A stretch of 64,000 nucleotides of DNA from positions 2,294,001 through 2,358,000 of the forward strand of contig NZ_JACCBH010000001.1 of NCBI RefSeq assembly GCF_013409745.1, given 5' to 3'. The notes under the pieces are model-generated. The model did no database searches. It saw only the letters and a list, made by a program, of their open reading frames with translations, and had not been told where the DNA came from. Shown one piece after another: positions 33,123-41,710 of this stretch (its first letter is position 1; every line of letters starts with the position of its first letter). A program made the translations under genes and the position numbers. Source of the stretch: Microbacterium pseudoresistens. Its GTDB lineage: Bacteria > Actinomycetota > Actinomycetes > Actinomycetales > Microbacteriaceae.

Positions 33123-34595
33123 ATGAGCACCGAAGCGAATACCTCTATCCGTCCGCGGACGCTGGCCGAGAAGCTCTGGGACGACCACCTGGTCGTCAAA
33201 GGCGAGAACGGCGAACCAGACCTCATCTACATCGACCTGCACCTCGTGCACGAAGTCACCAGCCCGCAGGCCTTCGACGGGCTGCGCTCCGAGGGGCGTC
33301 CGTTGCGGCGCCTCGACCTGACGATCGCCACGGAGGATCACAACACGCCCACGCTCGACATCGACAAGCCCATCGCTGATCTCACCAGCCGCACGCAGAT
33401 CGAGACGCTGCGCCGCAACGCCGAGGAGTTCGGTGTGCGGCTGCACCCGCTGGGCGATGCGGAGCAGGGCATCGTGCACGTGGTCGGCCCGCAGCTGGGG
33501 CTGACGATGCCGGGGATCACGGTCGTGTGCGGCGACTCGCACACCTCGACACACGGGGCATTCGGATCGATGGCGTTCGGCATCGGCACCAGCGAGGTCG
33601 AGCACGTCATGGCCACGCAGACGCTGCCGCTGAAGCCCTTCAAGACCATGGCCATCACCGTCGAGGGCGAGTTGCGCCCCGGTGTGACGGCGAAAGACAT
33701 CATCCTCGCCGTGATCGCCAAGATCGGCACCGGCGGCGGCCAGGGCTACGTGCTCGAGTACCGCGGCAGCGCCATCCGCTCCCTCTCGATGGAGGGGCGC
33801 ATGACGATCTGCAACATGTCGATCGAGGCGGGCGCCCGTGCCGGCATGGTTGCCCCCGACGAGACCACCTTCGCCTACGTGCGGGGGCGCGAGCACGCAC
33901 CCAAAGGTCAGGACTGGGAGGATGCGGTCGCGTACTGGAAGACGCTGCCGACCGATGAGGGCGCCGTGTTCGACGCCGAGGTCTTCATCGACGCGAACGA
34001 GCTCGAGCCGTTCGTCACCTGGGGCACGAACCCCGGCCAGGGCTCCTCGCTGTCGTCGTCGGTGCCGAATCCTGCCGAGATCGCCGACCCGAATCAGCGA
34101 GCCTCGGCCGAGCGTGCGCTGGAGTACATGGATCTGACCCCCGGCACCCCGCTCAAGGAGATCGCCGTCGACGCGGTGTTCATGGGCTCGTGCACGAACA
34201 GCCGCATCGAAGACCTCCGCGCCTTCGCGTCGATCATCAAGGGCAAGAAGAAGGCCGAGGGCGTGCGCGTCATGGTCGTCCCTGGCTCCGCGCGAGTGCG
34301 CCTGGAGGCCGAGGCCGAGGGCCTCGACAAGGTCTTCACCGAGTTCGGGGCCGAGTGGCGCTTCGCCGGATGCTCGATGTGCCTGGGTATGAACCCCGAC
34401 CAGCTCGCCCCCGGCGAGCGCTGCGCATCGACCTCCAACCGCAACTTCGAGGGGCGCCAGGGCAAGGGCGGGCGCACGCACCTGGTCTCGCCGCTGGTCG
34501 CCGCGGCGACCGCCGTGCGGGGCACGTTGTCGAGCCCCGGCGATCTGGAGGCCGATGCCCTCGCCACCGCCGGCACCGAGCAGGGAGCACGCTGA
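33123..34595 (+). CDS. leuC: 3-isopropylmalate dehydratase large subunit
   Basis: A 490-residue aconitase-family subunit that, with LeuD, isomerises 2-isopropylmalate to 3-isopropylmalate in leucine synthesis. The [4Fe-4S] cysteines are visible in GSCTNSR and in GCSMCLGMN near the C-terminus. [12 protein letters not shown] is the substrate-site signature. The ATG is preceded by AGGAATAGG. It is followed 1 nt later by leuD and preceded by the leucine leader peptide. Confidence 0.96.
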   Translation: MSTEANTSIRPRTLAEKLWDDHLVVKGENGEPDLIYIDLHLVHEVTSPQAFDGLRSEGRPLRRLDLTIATEDHNTPTLDIDKPIADLTSRTQIETLRRNAEEFGVRLHPLGDAEQGIVHVVGPQLGLTMPGITVVCGDSHTSTHGAFGSMAFGIGTSEVEHVMATQTLPLKPFKTMAITVEGELRPGVTAKDIILAVIAKIGTGGGQGYVLEYRGSAIRSLSMEGRMTICNMSIEAGARAGMVAPDETTFAYVRGREHAPKGQDWEDAVAYWKTLPTDEGAVFDAEVFIDANELEPFVTWGTNPGQGSSLSSSVPNPAEIADPNQRASAERALEYMDLTPGTPLKEIAVDAVFMGSCTNSRIEDLRAFASIIKGKKKAEGVRVMVVPGSARVRLEAEAEGLDKVFTEFGAEWRFAGCSMCLGMNPDQLAPGERCASTSNRNFEGRQGKGGRTHLVSPLVAAATAVRGTLSSPGDLEADALATAGTEQGAR

Positions 34596-34596
34596 C

Positions 34597-35193
34597 ATGG
34601 AGAAGTTCACCACGCACACCGGGATCGCCGCGCCGCTGAAGCGCTCCAACGTCGACACCGATCAGATCATCCCCGCCGTCTTCCTCAAGCGGGTCACGAA
34701 GACCGGGTTCGACGACGCGCTCTTCCACGCCTGGCGACAGGACCCCGACTTCGTGCTCAACCAGGAGCCCTTCCAGGGGGCCTCCGTGCTCGTCGCGGGC
34801 CCCGACTTCGGCACCGGCTCCAGCCGCGAGCACGCCGTCTGGGCACTGCGCGATTTCGGTTTCACGGTCGTGCTGAGCCCGCGCTTCGCCGACATCTTCC
34901 GCGGCAACAGCGGCAAGCAGGGCCTGCTGGCCGCGACGATCGACGAGGCCGATCTCGAGCGCATCTGGGCGCTCATCGACGAAGAGCCCGGTCGCAGCAT
35001 CACCGTGGATCTCGAATCGCGCACGGCACGCATCGGCGACTTCCAGGCCGATATCGGCGTCGACGATTACACTAGGTGGCGGCTCCTCGAAGGGCTCGAC
35101 GACATCGGGCTCACGCTTCGCAACGAAGACAAGATCGCGCAGTTCGAGGCGCGCCGAGAGGCGTGGCGGCCACGGACCCTGCCCGTTCACTGA
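34597..35193 (+). CDS. leuD: 3-isopropylmalate dehydratase small subunit
   Basis: A 198-residue swivelling-domain subunit that completes the LeuCD enzyme. [10 protein letters not shown] near residue 19 and [13 protein letters not shown] at about 70-82 are the small-subunit signatures. ATG 34597 is chosen because it gives the family's N-terminus MEKFTTHTG and follows leuC by 1 nt. It shares the leader-controlled transcript. Confidence 0.96.
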   Translation: MEKFTTHTGIAAPLKRSNVDTDQIIPAVFLKRVTKTGFDDALFHAWRQDPDFVLNQEPFQGASVLVAGPDFGTGSSREHAVWALRDFGFTVVLSPRFADIFRGNSGKQGLLAATIDEADLERIWALIDEEPGRSITVDLESRTARIGDFQADIGVDDYTRWRLLEGLDDIGLTLRNEDKIAQFEARREAWRPRTLPVH

Positions 35194-35277
35194 CGCGGCT
35201 CGCCGCCCGTGAGCCGAAGGGGGTATCCGCCCCACGTGGCTCCGGCTGCGGCCCGTGAACGAGGAGAGACCCTGGGT

Positions 35278-36645
35278 ATGACGAGAGCGATGCAGGACGA
35301 CACGATCGTCGACGCCGGAACCTCGCTGAGCGGCGACGTGCTGGCCATTCGCGGAGGGCATCCGCTGCGCGGACGCGTCGATGTCAAGGGCGCGAAGAAC
35401 CTGGCGACCAAGGCCATGGTGGCTTCGCTGCTCGGCGAGACCTCCAGCGTGCTGCGCGATGTCCCCGTGCTCAGCGACGTGGCCGTGGTCCGTTCGCTGC
35501 TCGAGGTGCACGGCGTGCGCGTCTCCGAGGGCGACGAGACCGGATCGCTCGTGCTGGACCCGCGCGACGTCGAGTCGGCCCACTTCGAAGAGATCGACGC
35601 GCACGCGGGGGCCTCGCGCATCCCGATCCTGTTCTGCGGCCCGCTGCTGCACCGCCTCGGCCAGGCCTTCATCCCCGATCTCGGCGGATGCCGCATCGGC
35701 GACCGGCCCATCGACTTCCACCTCGACGCGCTGCGCAAGTTCGGCGCGATCGTCGAGAAGCTGCCCAGCGGCATCCGCCTCTCCGCCCCGGACGGGCTCA
35801 AGGGCGCGAACATCCATCTGCCGTACCCGAGCGTGGGCGCGACCGAGCAGGTGCTGCTGACGGCCGTGCGCGCCAAGGGCGAGACCGAGCTGCGCAACGC
35901 CGCCATCGAGCCCGAGATCATGGATCTCATCGCGCTGCTGCAGAAGATGGGCGCGATCATCTCCTACGAGCCGAACCGAGTGATCCTCATCGAGGGCGTC
36001 GAGACGCTGCGCGGCTACGACCACCGCTGCATCTTCGACCGCAACGAGGCCGCATCCTGGGCGAGCGCGGCCATCGCCACCGACGGCGAGATCTTCGTCG
36101 GCGGTGCGAAGCAGCAGGAGATGCTGACCTTCCTCAACGTGTTCCGCAAGGCGGGCGGCTGGTTCGACGTGCACGAGGACGGCATCCTGTTCCGCCGCGC
36201 CGGCGATCTTCAGCCCGTGATCATCGAGACGGATGTGCACCCCGGGTTCATGACCGACTGGCAGCAGCCGCTGACCGTCGCGCTGACCCAGGCGCACGGT
36301 CGCTCGATCGTGCACGAGACGGTGTACGAGAACCGGATGGGCTTCACCGACGCGCTCGTGAAGATGGGCGCCGACATCGTCGTGCACCCGCACGGGCTGC
36401 AGGACGGACCGCGTCGCGTGCCGCGTCGCGACCTCGAGCAGGCCGCCGTGATCACCGGCCCCACGCCGCTGCGCGGCGCGAAGATCGTCGTGCCCGACCT
36501 TCGGGGCGGGTACAGCCATGTGATCGCCGCGCTCACCGCCTCGGGCGAGTCGACGGTCTCGGGCGTCGACATCCTCAACCGCGGCTACGAGAAGTTCCTG
36601 GCCAAGCTCGGCGCACTCGGGGCCGACTTCGACGTTCTGGGCTGA
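35278..36645 (+). CDS. murA: UDP-N-acetylglucosamine 1-carboxyvinyltransferase
   Basis: A 455-residue cytosolic enzyme that transfers enolpyruvate from PEP to UDP-GlcNAc, the first committed step of peptidoglycan synthesis. The active-site cysteine, the fosfomycin target, is in GGCRIGDRPIDFHL, and the KGAKNLATKAM loop carries the substrate lysine and asparagine. The start ATG 35278 has GAGGAGAG 9 nt upstream; ATG 35290 is a second candidate. Its stop overlaps the plsC start (TGATG). It opens the murA-plsC-gpsA-ddl operon. Confidence 0.95.
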   Translation: MTRAMQDDTIVDAGTSLSGDVLAIRGGHPLRGRVDVKGAKNLATKAMVASLLGETSSVLRDVPVLSDVAVVRSLLEVHGVRVSEGDETGSLVLDPRDVESAHFEEIDAHAGASRIPILFCGPLLHRLGQAFIPDLGGCRIGDRPIDFHLDALRKFGAIVEKLPSGIRLSAPDGLKGANIHLPYPSVGATEQVLLTAVRAKGETELRNAAIEPEIMDLIALLQKMGAIISYEPNRVILIEGVETLRGYDHRCIFDRNEAASWASAAIATDGEIFVGGAKQQEMLTFLNVFRKAGGWFDVHEDGILFRRAGDLQPVIIETDVHPGFMTDWQQPLTVALTQAHGRSIVHETVYENRMGFTDALVKMGADIVVHPHGLQDGPRRVPRRDLEQAAVITGPTPLRGAKIVVPDLRGGYSHVIAALTASGESTVSGVDILNRGYEKFLAKLGALGADFDVLG

Positions 36646-37400
36646 TGGCCGGCGCTTCGCAGGAGAAGACGCGCCCCAGCCTGTTCTGGCTGCTGGCCGT
36701 CGTGGTCGTGCCGATCGTGTCGTTCCTCGCGCGCGTGGAGATCCGCGGCAGGGAGAAGCTGCCTCTGAAAGGGCCGTTCGTGCTCGCGCCGAACCACTAT
36801 TCGGAGTTCGATCCGCTCATCGTCGCGCTGGCCGTATGGCGGATGGGGCGTGCGCCGCGGTTCATGGCCAAGGAGAGCCTGTTCCGCATCCCCGTCGTGG
36901 GCGCCGCCCTGCGTCGTACGGGCATGATCCCGGTCGCCCGCAGCTCCTCGGCCGCGGCCGCCAAGGCCACGATGGCGCAGTCGGCGACGTTGGTGGAGCA
37001 CGGGCGAGGCGTCATCGTCTACCCGGAGGGAACGCTCACGCGCGATCCCGACCTGTGGCCGATGCGCGGGAAGTCGGGCGCGGTGCGCCTCGCGCTGGCG
37101 GGGGAGATCCCGCTCATCCCCATGGTGCAGTGGGGCACCCAGAAGATCATGGGCAGATACGGCAAGAGCATCAGCTTCTGGCCGCCGCGCAAGCGCGTGC
37201 AGGTCGTCGTCGGCGACCCCGTCGATCTGTCGGACCTGCGCGGGCGCGCGGGGGAGCGCGGCGTGCTCACCGAGGCGACCGATCGTCTCATGGCGGCCAT
37301 CACCGCGCTGTTGGAAGAGGTGCGCGACGAGAAGGCTCCGCCGACACGGTGGAACCCGGCCGACCACGGACAGAAGGAGACAGGTCGCCTTGACTCGTAA
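36645..37400 (+). CDS. plsC: 1-acylglycerol-3-phosphate O-acyltransferase
   Basis: A 251-residue membrane-associated acyltransferase that makes phosphatidic acid. It has an N-terminal hydrophobic segment (about 12-28), the catalytic NHYSEFD (HX4D), the glycerophosphate-binding VYPEGTLTRD and a later PLIPMVQWG segment. It overlaps murA by 1 nt and gpsA by 11 nt. GpsA next door makes the glycerol 3-phosphate backbone, so the operon joins phospholipid and peptidoglycan precursor synthesis. Confidence 0.9.
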   Translation: MAGASQEKTRPSLFWLLAVVVVPIVSFLARVEIRGREKLPLKGPFVLAPNHYSEFDPLIVALAVWRMGRAPRFMAKESLFRIPVVGAALRRTGMIPVARSSSAAAAKATMAQSATLVEHGRGVIVYPEGTLTRDPDLWPMRGKSGAVRLALAGEIPLIPMVQWGTQKIMGRYGKSISFWPPRKRVQVVVGDPVDLSDLRGRAGERGVLTEATDRLMAAITALLEEVRDEKAPPTRWNPADHGQKETGRLDS

Positions 37401-38541
37401 GACGCAACCGGTGCCCATCCCTCCGCCCGGGCCCCGCGTCGCCGTGATCGGCGCAGGAAGCTGGGGCACGACCTTCGGCAAGATCCTCGCCGACGGCGGC
37501 GCTCAGGTGGTCATGTGGGCGCGGCGCCAGGAACTCGCGCACGAGATCGACGAGGCCAAACGCAACTCCCGGTATCTGTCGGGGATCAACCTGCCGCGCA
37601 CGATGGGCGCGACGCATCACCTCGCCGAGGCGCTCGACGGCGCCGAGCAGGTGTTCCTCTCGGTCCCGAGCCAATCGCTGCGCGAGAACCTCAAGGCGCT
37701 GCGGCCGCTGCTGGCCGACGTCGACGTCCCCGTGGTGAGCCTGATGAAGGGCGTTGAACGGCGCACCGGTCTGCGCATGAGCCAGGTCATCGAGCAGGAG
37801 CTGCAGTGCGATCCCGACCGGATCGCCGTGGCATCCGGACCGAACCTCGCCCTCGAGATCGCGCGCGAGCAGCCCACCGCCGCGGTGATCGCCTCCAACA
37901 GCCAGGAGACGGCGGATGCGGTGGCCCGGACGGCCCGCAACAGCTATTTCCGCACCTTCGTGAACACGGACGTGATCGGCACGGAGTTCGGCGGCGTGCT
38001 GAAGAACCTCATCGCCGTGGCGATCGGCATCGTCGACGGCGTCGGCTACGGCGAGAACACCAAGGCCTCGATCATCACCCGCGGGCTCGTGGAGATGACC
38101 GACTTCGCCGTGGCGAACGGCGCGCATCCCGAGACGCTGCAGGGGCTGGCGGGCCTCGGTGATCTCATCGCGACGTGCCAGTCGCCGCTGAGCCGGAACA
38201 ACACGGCGGGCCGCCTTCTCGGTCAGGGATACAGCTACCAAGACGTGGTGAAGCAGATGCAGCAGACCGCGGAGGGCCTGGCTTCGGTCGCCCCTGTGCT
38301 GCAGCTGGCTCGCGCCGCCGGCGTGGAGATGCCGATCGTCGAGCAGGTCAAGATGGTGCTGGACGGCGCCATGGACCCGCGCGACATCGCCCCGCATCTG
38401 ACCACCGACGACGACACCCCGCAGGGGGAGAGGACGCAGAATGGACAAGCAGGCGGTGGTGGTGCTCTTCGGCGGGCGCTCCAGCGAGCACTCGATCAGT
38501 TCCGCAACGGCGGGAGGGGTGCTGCAGGCGATCGACCGTGA
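37390..38541 (+). CDS. gpsA: NAD(P)-dependent glycerol-3-phosphate dehydrogenase
   Basis: A 383-residue enzyme that reduces dihydroxyacetone phosphate to sn-glycerol 3-phosphate for lipid synthesis. GAGSWGTTFGKILADGG (about residues 21-37) is the nucleotide-binding loop. KNLIAVAIGIVDG contains the catalytic lysine. The TTG start at 37390 follows GGAGACAGG. The catalytic body ends near the segment IAPHLTTDD. A tail of about 45 residues, GGGGALRR and onward, is encoded in frame and overlaps the start of ddl by 101 bp. This long same-strand overlap is unusual; typical family length is about 330-345 residues. Confidence 0.93.
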   Translation: MTRKTQPVPIPPPGPRVAVIGAGSWGTTFGKILADGGAQVVMWARRQELAHEIDEAKRNSRYLSGINLPRTMGATHHLAEALDGAEQVFLSVPSQSLRENLKALRPLLADVDVPVVSLMKGVERRTGLRMSQVIEQELQCDPDRIAVASGPNLALEIAREQPTAAVIASNSQETADAVARTARNSYFRTFVNTDVIGTEFGGVLKNLIAVAIGIVDGVGYGENTKASIITRGLVEMTDFAVANGAHPETLQGLAGLGDLIATCQSPLSRNNTAGRLLGQGYSYQDVVKQMQQTAEGLASVAPVLQLARAAGVEMPIVEQVKMVLDGAMDPRDIAPHLTTDDDTPQGERTQNGQAGGGGALRRALQRALDQFRNGGRGAAGDRP

Positions 38542-39523
38542 TCGCTACGACGTGATCCCGGTGGGGATCACGCGCGGGGGCGCCTTCGTGCTCGAAGACG
38601 ATGACCCCGCAAAGTTCCCCCTCGATGCCGAGCACCTGCCCGAGGTCGTCGACAACGGCACCCGAGTGCACTGGCCGGAGCCCGAGGGCGAGCGCACCCT
38701 GCGCGTCGTGCGCGGCGACGGGTCGACCGTCGACCTCGGCGAGATCGACGTCGTGCTGCCGCTGCTGCACGGCACGCACGGCGAGGACGGCACTCTGCAG
38801 GGCTTCTTCGACACGCTCGAGATCGCCTACGCCGGCGGCGGAGTGCTGGATTCGGCACTGTGCATGGACAAGCACTTCATGAAGATCGCGCTCCAGGCCG
38901 CCGGCATCGCGGTCGCGCCGTGGGTGACCGTGCGACGCCGGCAGTGGGACGAGGCCGCGGATCGCGTGCGCACCGAGTCCGCCGCGCTGGGTTTTCCCCA
39001 GTTCGTCAAGCCCGCGCGTGCGGGCTCGAGCGTGGGCGTGTCGAAGGTGGAGGCGCCCGGCGAGCTGGATGCCGCGTTGGCGACGGCCTTCGCCGAAGAC
39101 GACAAGGTGCTGATCGAGACGGGCATCGTCGGCCGCGAGGTCGAGGTGGCCGTGCTCGACGGCGCGGAGGGACCGCGCGCCTCGGTGCCCGGTGAGATCG
39201 TGCTCACCGATCGCGGGTTCTACGACTTCGAGGGCAAGTACCTCGGCGGCGACGGCGTGGAGGTCGTGTGCCCCGCCGAGCTCACCGAGGCCGAGGTCGC
39301 CGCGATCCAGGATGCCGGCATCCGCTCGTTCGAGGCCGTCGACGGACGCGGTCTCGCGCGCGTGGACATGTTCCTCGGCGTCGACGGCGGCATCGTCGTC
39401 AATGAGCTGAACACGATGCCCGGGTTCACCCCGATCTCGATGTTCCCGAAGTGCTGGATCGCCTCGGGGCTGAGTTACCGCGACCTCATCACCGAGCTCG
39501 TCGAGGCGGGTCTGCGGCGCTGA
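38441..39523 (+). CDS. ddl: D-alanine--D-alanine ligase
   Basis: A 360-residue ATP-grasp ligase that joins two D-alanines for the peptidoglycan stem. FGGRSSEHSISSATAGG (about residues 10-26), the HGTHGEDG loop and the C-terminal NTMPGFTPISMFPK are the family's signatures. The ATG at 38441 lies inside the 3' end of gpsA with AGAGGA upstream. It is the last gene of the murA operon. Confidence 0.95.
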   Translation: MDKQAVVVLFGGRSSEHSISSATAGGVLQAIDRDRYDVIPVGITRGGAFVLEDDDPAKFPLDAEHLPEVVDNGTRVHWPEPEGERTLRVVRGDGSTVDLGEIDVVLPLLHGTHGEDGTLQGFFDTLEIAYAGGGVLDSALCMDKHFMKIALQAAGIAVAPWVTVRRRQWDEAADRVRTESAALGFPQFVKPARAGSSVGVSKVEAPGELDAALATAFAEDDKVLIETGIVGREVEVAVLDGAEGPRASVPGEIVLTDRGFYDFEGKYLGGDGVEVVCPAELTEAEVAAIQDAGIRSFEAVDGRGLARVDMFLGVDGGIVVNELNTMPGFTPISMFPKCWIASGLSYRDLITELVEAGLRR

Positions 39524-39541
39524 TCAGCGTCGCCAGGGGCG

Positions 39542-40045
39542 TTACCCGACAGCGTCGTCGGGGACGGAGTCGGGATCGGAGCAGCGGTTCTCGGCGGGGA
39601 TCGTGGTCACCGCGGCGACGAGGTTGCGGTTGGCGATCACGTCGTTGGCGCTGATCCGTGCGCTGTCGATGAACAGCTGCACGGCCGGGTCGCGGCCGTA
39701 GCTGGTGAGGGTGAGCTTCGGCATCCGGGAGTCGTCGACGAGCCAGTCGACGCCCTCCAGGGTCACGCACTGCAGCTCGCTCGTGGGCTGAGCCTTGGGC
39801 AGACCGCAACGCAGCAGCACGGCGGAGTCCTCACCGGGCGCGCCCCAGGCGGCGGTCGCCTGGGCATCGGTCCATCGGCGTTCGAGGTCGCCGATGCCCT
39901 TGACGTTGTTGAGCCGCACCGAGACGTCCGCGCAGGCGGGGTCGTTCGCGGCATCCGCGGGTTCGAGATGCACGGTCGTGCTGCAGCCGGCGAGAAGCCC
40001 CGCGGCGAGCACGAGCAGACCTGCGGAGGCGAGTCGACGGGGCAT
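39542..40045 (-). CDS. DUF3515 family lipoprotein
   Basis: A 167-residue exported lipoprotein. The signal peptide ends in the lipobox LLAGC (Cys about residue 21). The DUF3515 domain has paired cysteines (DPACADV, LRCGLP and LQCVTL, and a final NRCSDPD). It stands between ddl and thiL in many actinobacteria, which supports the assignment. Function unknown. It is divergent from thiL across only 23 bp. Confidence 0.85.
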   Translation of the reverse strand: MPRRLASAGLLVLAAGLLAGCSTTVHLEPADAANDPACADVSVRLNNVKGIGDLERRWTDAQATAAWGAPGEDSAVLLRCGLPKAQPTSELQCVTLEGVDWLVDDSRMPKLTLTSYGRDPAVQLFIDSARISANDVIANRNLVAAVTTIPAENRCSDPDSVPDDAVG

Positions 40046-40051
40046 GCGTCC

Positions 40052-40061
40052 AGGCTACCGT
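40052..40061. promoter_or_regulatory. overlapping divergent leaderless promoters (DUF3515 / thiL)
   Basis: In AGGCTACCGT the plus-strand -10 TACCGT (40056-40061) lies 7 nt before ATG 40069. The minus-strand -10 TAGCCT (40057-40052) lies 6 nt before ATG 40045. The two boxes share the same TA base pairs, so polymerase can open only one direction at a time. Confidence 0.65.
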
Positions 40062-40068
40062 TGACCCC

Positions 40069-41064
40069 ATGGCACGACTTCCGGATCACGACCCGCGCAT
40101 CGCCGACGTCTCCGAGGGCGAGCTGCTGAGGGTGATCCTCGCGCGCACGCCGCAGGCCGAGCTCGCGCAGCTCGGCCCCGGCGACGACGCCGCCGTCGTC
40201 GCGGCGCCGTCGCGATCTGTCGTGGCGACGACCGACACCCTCGTGCACGGGCCCGACTTCCGCCTCGCATGGTCGAGCGGGTACGACCTCGGCTGGAAGG
40301 CCGCGGCGGTCAACCTCGCCGATGTCGCCGCGATGGGAGCCCGGCCCACTGCTCTGCTCGTGGCCCTCGCCATCCCGCGCGACATGCCCGTGTCGTTCAT
40401 CGAACGGCTCGCCGACGGCCTGCGCGAGGCCTGCGTGGCGCTGGCACCGGGATGCGCCGTGGTCGGCGGCGACCTGACCGCGTCGGATGTGCTCATGATC
40501 GCCGTGACCGCGCTCGGCGACCTGGAGGGCCGGCCCGCCGTCACCCGGTCGGGCGCGCGGGCGGGAGACGTCGTCGCCCTCGCGGGGGAGCTGGGGCAGG
40601 CATCCCGAGGCCTCGGGATGCTCTTCACCCGCTTCCGCGAGGACGGCGAGCCCGTTCCCGTGGACGAGAGCGTCCTCACCGACTCCGAGCGCACGGCCCT
40701 GGCGGCGCAGCTCCGTCCGAGCCCGCCGATCGGGCTCGGCATCGTCGCGGCGCGCGCCGGGGCGACGGCCATGATGGACGTCTCCGACGGTCTGGCGCTG
40801 GATGCGCGCCGGCTCGCCCGTGCGTCGGGCGTGAGCGTGGATCTTCACGGCGACGCTCTCGGCCCGGACCGGGCGAGCGCGCTGGGAGGCGGCGAGGACC
40901 ACGGCCTGCTGGCGACGTTCCCGCGCGGATCCGTGCCCGACGGCTTCCGTGTGATCGGCGATGTCGTCGCAGCGGATGAGGCGTTCTCGATCCGGTGCGA
41001 CGGACGGCCCGTCGAGGAGGACGGCTGGGATCCGTATCGCGACTGGGATGCCGCTGCCGGGTGA
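40069..41064 (+). CDS. thiL: thiamine-monophosphate kinase
   Basis: A 331-residue enzyme that phosphorylates thiamine phosphate to thiamine diphosphate. GPGDDAAVV near residue 39 and the later VNLADVAAMGARP, VGGDLTASD and MMDVSDGLALD are ThiL/PurM-fold signatures that bind Mg-ATP and substrate. It follows a leaderless promoter and stands alone. The rsmD gene converges on it, with the two stop codons 2 bp apart. Confidence 0.94.
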   Translation: MARLPDHDPRIADVSEGELLRVILARTPQAELAQLGPGDDAAVVAAPSRSVVATTDTLVHGPDFRLAWSSGYDLGWKAAAVNLADVAAMGARPTALLVALAIPRDMPVSFIERLADGLREACVALAPGCAVVGGDLTASDVLMIAVTALGDLEGRPAVTRSGARAGDVVALAGELGQASRGLGMLFTRFREDGEPVPVDESVLTDSERTALAAQLRPSPPIGLGIVAARAGATAMMDVSDGLALDARRLARASGVSVDLHGDALGPDRASALGGGEDHGLLATFPRGSVPDGFRVIGDVVAADEAFSIRCDGRPVEEDGWDPYRDWDAAAG

Positions 41065-41066
41065 GC

Positions 41067-41642
41067 TCAGTCGGTGCCGGCGGGCCGCGCCCACCACAGC
41101 ACGGTGTCGCCGTACGCGCGCTCGCGCATGGACTCGAGACCCGCGGCGCTCAGCGCCGGCGCGGAGGCGCGCCGCCCTCGTTCGATGACGACGATCGCGT
41201 CGGCCGACAGCAGCGGCGCGAGGGCGAGGAGGTCGCCGTCGACGTCGTCGGGGGAGAGGTCGTAGGGCGGGTCGATGAAGACGAGGTCATACCGGGCAGC
41301 GCCTGCCCGCCGGAGGTAGGCGCGGACGGGCGACTCGTGCACGCGGGCCGTTCCGGAGACCCCGGGGGCCTTGGCGACGTGCTGGGCGTTGCGGCGCACG
41401 ATCGCCGCGGCGGGCCGTGCGCGTTCGACCAGATCGGCCGAGCGGGCGCCGCGGCTGAGCGCCTCGAGGCCGAGGGCGCCCGACCCGGCGTACAGATCGA
41501 GCACGCGTGCATCCTCGATCGCGTCGGCCGATTCGAGCCCGGAGAAGAGCGACTCCCGCACCCGATCGCTCGTGGGGCGCGTGCCCGAGCCCGGCACGTC
41601 GAGGCGCAGCCCGCCCGCCGCGCCGGAGATGATTCTCGTCAC
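41067..41642 (-). CDS. rsmD: 16S rRNA (guanine(966)-N(2))-methyltransferase
   Basis: A 191-residue SAM-dependent methyltransferase acting on G966 of 16S rRNA during 30S assembly. It has the N-terminal RIISGAAGG motif, the SAM-binding DLYAGSGALGLEALSRG (about residues 49-65) and the catalytic DPPY motif in FIDPPYDLS. The start is GTG 41642 with TAGGGT 6 nt upstream (leaderless). It is divergent from recG. Confidence 0.93.
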   Translation of the reverse strand: MTRIISGAAGGLRLDVPGSGTRPTSDRVRESLFSGLESADAIEDARVLDLYAGSGALGLEALSRGARSADLVERARPAAAIVRRNAQHVAKAPGVSGTARVHESPVRAYLRRAGAARYDLVFIDPPYDLSPDDVDGDLLALAPLLSADAIVVIERGRRASAPALSAAGLESMRERAYGDTVLWWARPAGTD

Positions 41643-41648
41643 CCGCTC

Positions 41649-41654
41649 ACCCTA
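41649..41654 (-). promoter_or_regulatory. -10 box TAGGGT of rsmD
   Basis: TAGGGT, 6 nt, then GTG 41642 on the minus strand. Confidence 0.55.
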
Positions 41655-41698
41655 TGCGCTCCGATCGCGCGCGCTCCGGTCGTGTCGGCACCCGAGCC

Positions 41699-41704
41699 TA
41701 GACT
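41699..41704 (+). promoter_or_regulatory. -10 box TAGACT of recG
   Basis: TAGACT, 6 nt, then ATG 41711, a leaderless geometry. Confidence 0.6.
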
Positions 41705-41710
41705 CGTGGC

